DNA of 64,000 nt, taken from contig JAFLBP010000008.1 in NCBI GenBank assembly GCA_017303875.1, positions 1-64,000 of the forward strand, given 5' to 3'. The notes below the pieces were generated by a model. That model was not told the DNA's origin. It saw only the letters and a program-made list of their open reading frames with translations, and searched no databases. Made by a program: the position numbers and the translations under genes. Of the stretch, positions 59,833 through 64,000 are shown piece by piece (positions within the stretch are counted from its first letter, which is position 1; each line of letters opens with the position of its first letter). The DNA comes from Chitinophagales bacterium. Lineage in GTDB: Bacteria; Bacteroidota; Bacteroidia; Chitinophagales; Saprospiraceae.

Positions 59833-61026
59833 TCAGAGGAGGCGTTTTACACTGCTGCTTGCCTGTAAAGCGGGTGCGTTGGGGTCTATGTTTTCCAGCA
59901 GCAGGATGCCGGGTGTTTTCCCGACCTCAAAACTGCCGAGCGTATCGTCGAACCCCAATGCCTGCGCGCCATTGAGCGTTGCCCACTGCAACAGCGTTTC
60001 AAAAGGCACAAAACTCTGGAAACGAGTGATGGTTTTGAGTTCTTCCAGAATGCTGAGCTGCCAGTTGGAAGTCAGGCTGTCGGTGCCAACGGTCATGCGG
60101 GCGCCGGCATCTATAAAATGCTGGTAACGCGGCAGGCGGTTTTCGATGTAGAGGTTGGCATTGGGGCAGGTGGCCCAGTACACCTGATCGCTCCAGGCAT
60201 GGGCGGCAGCAATTTCCGTTGGTGTGGTCAGCGTGTTATGGACAAAAAGCGTTTTGTCGGCCGGATCGAGGTGTTGCATGGCATAGTAAATGGAACTTTT
60301 GCCCGTAGGCACAAAATGATCCATACCGATGCCAAAACCTTGGTAAAATCCGGGTATTTCGCCGGATTTATCCATAAAAAGCGCGTTCTCCGAAGGTGTT
60401 TCCTGGTTGTGGATGCTGATGGTCAGGTGTCGGCCGGCATTGTATTCCCGGATGCGTCGAAACAGGGCCGGACTGACCGAATAGGGTGCATGCGGGCTGA
60501 GGTTCTGGTTGCTACCCGGCACTTGTGGCGCCTGTTCCAGCACGGCCGTCCAGTCCTGCATGGCTTTTTCAGTGCCATTTTCCTGAAAAAAATCAAAGAG
60601 TTCCACAAACGTATAATAGCGCAAATGGCCTTTGGCCTTCGCGGCAAACGTGTCGGTGGTATTGGAAATATCGCCAACCGCCACAATGCCGTTTTCCAGC
60701 ATTTGCGCTTCGGCGCGGCGCACGGCGTCGGCAATCTGCCCGGCATCGGCCTGTCGCCTGGTGACAACGCCTTTAATAAAATGAATAAGGCCGGTGCCGG
60801 TATCCACTTTGCCCAGCATGTGCGACAGTTCGAGGTGGCAATGTGTATTGACAAAACCCGGTACAAGCACGCCCTGGTAATGGTCTATGGAGGCCGGATC
60901 GTGTTGTTCGGGTAAATCAACCGATAAAATTTTGCCGTAGTTGTCGGCAACCACTACCCCGTTGCGGATGGGAGCGTCATGAATGGGAAAAACCCAGTCG
61001 GCAGAGAATTTGTGCATGCGTACCAT
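59833..61026 (-). CDS. Amidohydrolase family protein (deaminase-like)
   Basis: A 397-residue zinc amidohydrolase with a TIM-barrel core. The metal motif HCHLE (His62, His64), ISIHNQE (about 205), the later HNTL and GTDSL supply the remaining ligands and the catalytic Asp. It resembles S-adenosylhomocysteine/methylthioadenosine deaminases and aminodeoxyfutalosine deaminases, so a purine-type substrate is likely. Whether it serves futalosine-dependent menaquinone synthesis cannot be told here. ATG 61026 or 61017 is the start. It is followed by queG after 3 bases. Confidence 0.85.
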   Translation of the reverse strand: MVRMHKFSADWVFPIHDAPIRNGVVVADNYGKILSVDLPEQHDPASIDHYQGVLVPGFVNTHCHLELSHMLGKVDTGTGLIHFIKGVVTRRQADAGQIADAVRRAEAQMLENGIVAVGDISNTTDTFAAKAKGHLRYYTFVELFDFFQENGTEKAMQDWTAVLEQAPQVPGSNQNLSPHAPYSVSPALFRRIREYNAGRHLTISIHNQETPSENALFMDKSGEIPGFYQGFGIGMDHFVPTGKSSIYYAMQHLDPADKTLFVHNTLTTPTEIAAAHAWSDQVYWATCPNANLYIENRLPRYQHFIDAGARMTVGTDSLTSNWQLSILEELKTITRFQSFVPFETLLQWATLNGAQALGFDDTLGSFEVGKTPGILLLENIDPNAPALQASSSVKRLL

Positions 61027-61142
61027 TTAAATTGTGCGGGGCAAATTTTAGGAAAAATACCTTGCCGGGCAACCATTATTTTAATGTGCCCGTTTGAATA
61101 GGATTAACAAGCGCCATATCTGCAAAAACTGCGCTATATTTT

Positions 61143-61150
61143 TACCTTTG
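61143..61150 (+). promoter_or_regulatory. -7 promoter element before the metal-efflux small gene
   Basis: TACCTTTG is a perfect TAnnTTTG 4 bases before the GTG start at 61155. The predicted transcription start falls on or next to the start codon, suggesting a leaderless or nearly leaderless message. No good -33 element is seen. Confidence 0.5.
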
Positions 61151-61154
61151 CCTT

Positions 61155-61571
61155 GTGAATCGTCTTGTCATCACCATATTACTTTTTCCCTTCCTGCTCA
61201 GCAGTTTGCTGCCGCAGGCACTAAAAGACGATTTTGAGCTGATTCCGGAACTGATCCAACACTATCACGAACACCTCCGCAGCGACCCGGCTACCACAAT
61301 TACCAAATTCCTCCGGCTACACTACGGCCAGGGTTATGCCCAGCACCGCGCTGCGCATGAACACGACAAATTACCTTTTAAATGCGGCGACCACAAGCAC
61401 GAGGCCCTGAGCGCTTCTGTGTTTGCCTTGGAGCCGATTCCCTGCGCCATCCCCTCTTTTCAATGGCCTTCCCCTGTTTGCAGGCGCAGTACTTTTCCTG
61501 ATGTCGCGCTCTTTTTTAGCGCACCCGTTTTCGACATTTGGCAACCGCCCAAATGTATGCGTACCGCATAG
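61155..61571 (+). CDS. His-rich exported small protein, metal-efflux neighbour
   Basis: A 138-residue protein starting with GTG. It has a signal peptide (LVITILLFPFLLSSLLPQA), then a His-rich stretch: IQHYHEHLRSDP, FLRLHYGQGYAQHRAAHEHD, KCGDHKHEAL. Small proteins of this type are commonly encoded just before CzcA-type pumps in Bacteroidota and probably bind metal ions, although their function is not established. The C-terminus is Pro/Phe/Cys-rich. No other start is available in frame. Confidence 0.75.
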   Translation: MNRLVITILLFPFLLSSLLPQALKDDFELIPELIQHYHEHLRSDPATTITKFLRLHYGQGYAQHRAAHEHDKLPFKCGDHKHEALSASVFALEPIPCAIPSFQWPSPVCRRSTFPDVALFFSAPVFDIWQPPKCMRTA

Positions 61572-61741
61572 CGCAGCCGAATATTGTAAATTTATTGATG
61601 CAATTGATTTTCAAGAACTTACAAGTAGATAAGTTTTAAAAATCTGCTTGCTGCGCTACCCTTTTTCACCCTTTTTTTAATTTGCCAACCGGCATTTTTG
61701 CGCTTCCGATGCTTTGCGTCGCAGGCACTTCCCTTTGTACT

Positions 61742-64000
61742 ATGTTGCAACGAATCATTCATTTATCCATAAAAAACAAACCCTTGGTGCTGTTGGGCAC
61801 GCTCGCGCTGGCGCTTTGGGGCATTTACGCCTTTACGAGGCTGCCGATTGATACCATTCCGGATATCACCAACAACCAGGCGCAGGTGCTGACGGTTTGC
61901 CCGACGCTGGCAACGCAGGAGGTAGAGCAATTCATCACTACCCCCATCGAAAATGCCGCGCGTACTACCCCCGGCGTGATTGAGCTGCGCTCCATCAGCC
62001 GTTTCGGCCTGAGCGTGGTAACGGTTGTTTTTCGCGATGATATCGACATTTATTTAGCGCGCCAACTGCTCAACGAACGCCTGCGGCAGGCCACAGACGA
62101 AATTCCGCAAGGTTTCGGCACGCCCGAACTGGCGCCGATCAGCACCGGCCTCGGTGAAATCCTGCACTACCGCATCGAACCGAAACCCGGTTATGAACAC
62201 CGCTACACAGCCATGCAATTGCGGGAAATGCAAGACTGGATCGTCAAACGCCGCCTTGCGGGCACACCCGGCGTGGTGGAGGTCAACAGTTTTGGCGGTT
62301 ACCTCAAGCAGTACGAAGTTGCCCTGCAACCCGAGCGCCTGCGCGCCCTCGGGGTCAGCGTAACCGACGTGCATGAGGCCCTGCAAAGTGCCAATGAAAA
62401 CACCGGCGGCGCTTACATCGAGAAAAACAGCCAATCGTATTTTATCCGCAGCGAAGGCTTGACCAAATCGCTTGAGGATATTGGAAAAATCGTCGTGCGC
62501 GGCGGCGTTGCTCCCTTGCGCATCGCCGATCTGGGAACCGTACGCCTTGGATCGGCGCCCCGCTACGGCGCCGTCAGCCACAACGCTGAGGGCGAAATTG
62601 TGCTGGGTATCGTGATGATGCTGAAAGGTGAAAACGCCGCAGCAGTGGTGACCAGGGTCAAAGAACGCCTGAAGGAAATTGAACCTTCCCTGCCGGAAGG
62701 CGTGCAAATCACCACCTTTCTCGACCGCGAAAAATTAGTAGACCGCACCATCAGCACCGTAGAGCAAAACCTCATTGAAGGCGCGCTGATTGTCATTTTT
62801 ATCCTGACGCTTTTCCTCGGCAACATGCGGGCCGGACTGCTCATCGCCTCCGTTATTCCGCTGGCCATGCTGTTTGCCATCGGCATGATGCAACTCACCG
62901 GTGTGAGCGCCAACCTGATGTCGCTCGGCGCCATTGATTTTGGCTTGATTGTCGACGGCGCGGTGATCCTCGTGGAAGCCACGTTGCATTACCTGCATCA
63001 TTTGCGACAAGGGCAGCGGCTCTCGCAAACCGAAATGGATGAAGAGGTGGAAACCGCTTCTTCCAAGATCATCCGTTCTTCGGTTTTTGGCGTGGCCATT
63101 ATCTTATTGGTATACCTGCCGATTTTATCGCTCACCGGCGTGGAAGGGAAAATGTTCAAGCCGATGGCCGAAACGGTCTCTTATGCGCTGATTGGCGCTT
63201 TGCTGTTGTCGCTGACCTATGTACCGGCCATGTCGGCATTGGTGATCAGCAAAAAAATACGGCACGACGAGACCTTTTCCGACAAACTTATCCGCGTTTT
63301 GCAGCGCACTTATGCGCCCGCACTGGGTTTTGCCCTGGCAAAACCGCGCATGATGGTGTTCAGCGCTGTGTTGGCGCTTGCGGTTTCGGTAGTGCTGTTC
63401 ACGCGGCTGGGCGGCGAATTTATTCCTGTGCTGGACGAGGGCGATATTATGATGCACGGATTTTGCCGCCCCGGCACTTCGCTCACCCAAACACTGGAAA
63501 GCCATCGGCTGGCACAAAAAGTAATTTTGGAAAATTTTCCCGATGAAGTAGATCAGGTCATTTCAAAAATCGGCACAGCGGAAATTCCCACCGACCCCAT
63601 GGCGCCTGAAACGGCCGATAATTTGATTTTGTTAAAAGACAAAAAACTTTGGAAAAAGACAAAATCCAAGGCGGAGCTGGTGGCCATGATTGAAGAAAAA
63701 GTGACCCAGGTACCCGGTATGGCCTATGAATTTACACAGCCCATCAAAATGCGTTTTGATGAAATGATGACCGGCGTACGCAGCGACATTGCCGTAAAAA
63801 TATTTGGCGACAACCTCGACTCACTCGCCCGCATCGGTCACCGCGTAGAAAATATATTGGGCAATGTAGAGGGTCTCGTGGACCTTAAAGTGGAACAAAT
63901 AGAAGGCCTGCCACAAATTTCCGTACAATATGATTACGGAAAAATTGCCCGTCATGGCCTCCATGTGCGCGACCTGAATACCACCTTGCGCGCTGCATTT
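61742..64000 (+). CDS. CzcA-type heavy-metal RND efflux transporter, 3' truncated by window end
   Basis: An open frame of 753 codons from ATG 61742 to the window end; the full protein should be about 1,000-1,450 residues. The N-terminus (RIIHLSIKNKPLVLLGTLAL, LPIDTIPDITNNQAQVLT, TTPIENAARTTPGVIELRSI) and later parts (KRRLAGTPGVVEVNSFGGYL, VTTFLDREKLVDRTI-like VQITTFLDREKLV) fit HME-RND pumps. The fourth membrane segment has DFGLIVDG with Asp399, Asp405 and Glu412, the pattern of Zn/Co/Cd/Ni pumps (CzcA/CnrA), whereas copper/silver pumps (CusA) lack the first Asp. It expels divalent metal ions from the periplasm. Confidence 0.93.
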   Translation, partial: MLQRIIHLSIKNKPLVLLGTLALALWGIYAFTRLPIDTIPDITNNQAQVLTVCPTLATQEVEQFITTPIENAARTTPGVIELRSISRFGLSVVTVVFRDDIDIYLARQLLNERLRQATDEIPQGFGTPELAPISTGLGEILHYRIEPKPGYEHRYTAMQLREMQDWIVKRRLAGTPGVVEVNSFGGYLKQYEVALQPERLRALGVSVTDVHEALQSANENTGGAYIEKNSQSYFIRSEGLTKSLEDIGKIVVRGGVAPLRIADLGTVRLGSAPRYGAVSHNAEGEIVLGIVMMLKGENAAAVVTRVKERLKEIEPSLPEGVQITTFLDREKLVDRTISTVEQNLIEGALIVIFILTLFLGNMRAGLLIASVIPLAMLFAIGMMQLTGVSANLMSLGAIDFGLIVDGAVILVEATLHYLHHLRQGQRLSQTEMDEEVETASSKIIRSSVFGVAIILLVYLPILSLTGVEGKMFKPMAETVSYALIGALLLSLTYVPAMSALVISKKIRHDETFSDKLIRVLQRTYAPALGFALAKPRMMVFSAVLALAVSVVLFTRLGGEFIPVLDEGDIMMHGFCRPGTSLTQTLESHRLAQKVILENFPDEVDQVISKIGTAEIPTDPMAPETADNLILLKDKKLWKKTKSKAELVAMIEEKVTQVPGMAYEFTQPIKMRFDEMMTGVRSDIAVKIFGDNLDSLARIGHRVENILGNVEGLVDLKVEQIEGLPQISVQYDYGKIARHGLHVRDLNTTLRAAF

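Overview
The window is chromosomal DNA from a Bacteroidota bacterium, probably of the Saprospiria (Saprospirales/Lewinella-Haliscomenobacter side); the phylum is well supported and the class is inference. The signs are two secreted proteins with C-terminal type IX secretion (Por) sorting domains, repeated use of the Bacteroidota promoter pattern (TTTG or TTG, 19-23 bases, TAnnTTTG), weak Shine-Dalgarno sequences, and Gfo/Idh/MocA enzymes, S9 peptidases and an SPFH lipoprotein typical of the group. Base composition is moderately GC-rich except for a clearly AT-rich island at about 49,500-52,900. I see no rRNA, tRNA, insertion sequence, prophage or CRISPR array.

Layout. 1-4,650: a T9SS-cargo protein with a damaged 5' end, an outer-membrane beta-barrel protein, a GH109-like enzyme and a second Gfo/Idh/MocA oxidoreductase. 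4,835-16,253: two large S9 peptidases flanking an FtsX-type ABC exporter (ATPase plus 840-residue permease) and an EF-G paralogue with a changed G3 motif. 16,378-24,501: two unknown genes, an NtrC-type regulator lacking a DNA-binding domain, a palindromic repeat cluster, a Pro-rich tail-anchored unknown, a three-gene membrane operon ending in an HTTM protein, and aspS. 24,590-27,605: a two-component system and an SPFH lipoprotein. 27,872-34,623: a tetR gene followed by a TolC / HlyD / two ATPases / two permeases operon, the split-ATPase relative of E. coli CecR-YbhGFSR, with the same 16-bp operator in front of tetR and in front of the operon. 34,631-39,313: birA, rsfS, ftsH and a class V aminotransferase. 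39,608-49,354: a PIG-L deacetylase, trehalase, a T9SS-exported M43 metalloprotease, glycogen phosphorylase and a cupin. 49,689-52,896: an AT-rich restriction-modification island. 52,921-61,026: a long minus-strand run (amidohydrolase, queG, upp, purine nucleoside phosphorylase, folA, alpha/beta hydrolase, prsW, DUF5682). 61,155 to the end: a His-rich small protein and a CzcA-type metal efflux pump that runs off the window.

The most notable content is (1) the restriction-modification island, whose nuclease reproduces the active-site spacing I recall for the metal-independent enzyme BfiI and whose controller gene has a perfect palindrome on its own promoter; (2) intergenic repeats, namely 7+3+7 palindromes with compensated stem changes at two loci 39 kb apart, heptanucleotide tandem arrays at three loci, and a 15-bp array with an inverted partner; (3) a recurring sequence fused to the stop codons of unrelated genes; and (4) the twin-operator TetR/ABC efflux module.
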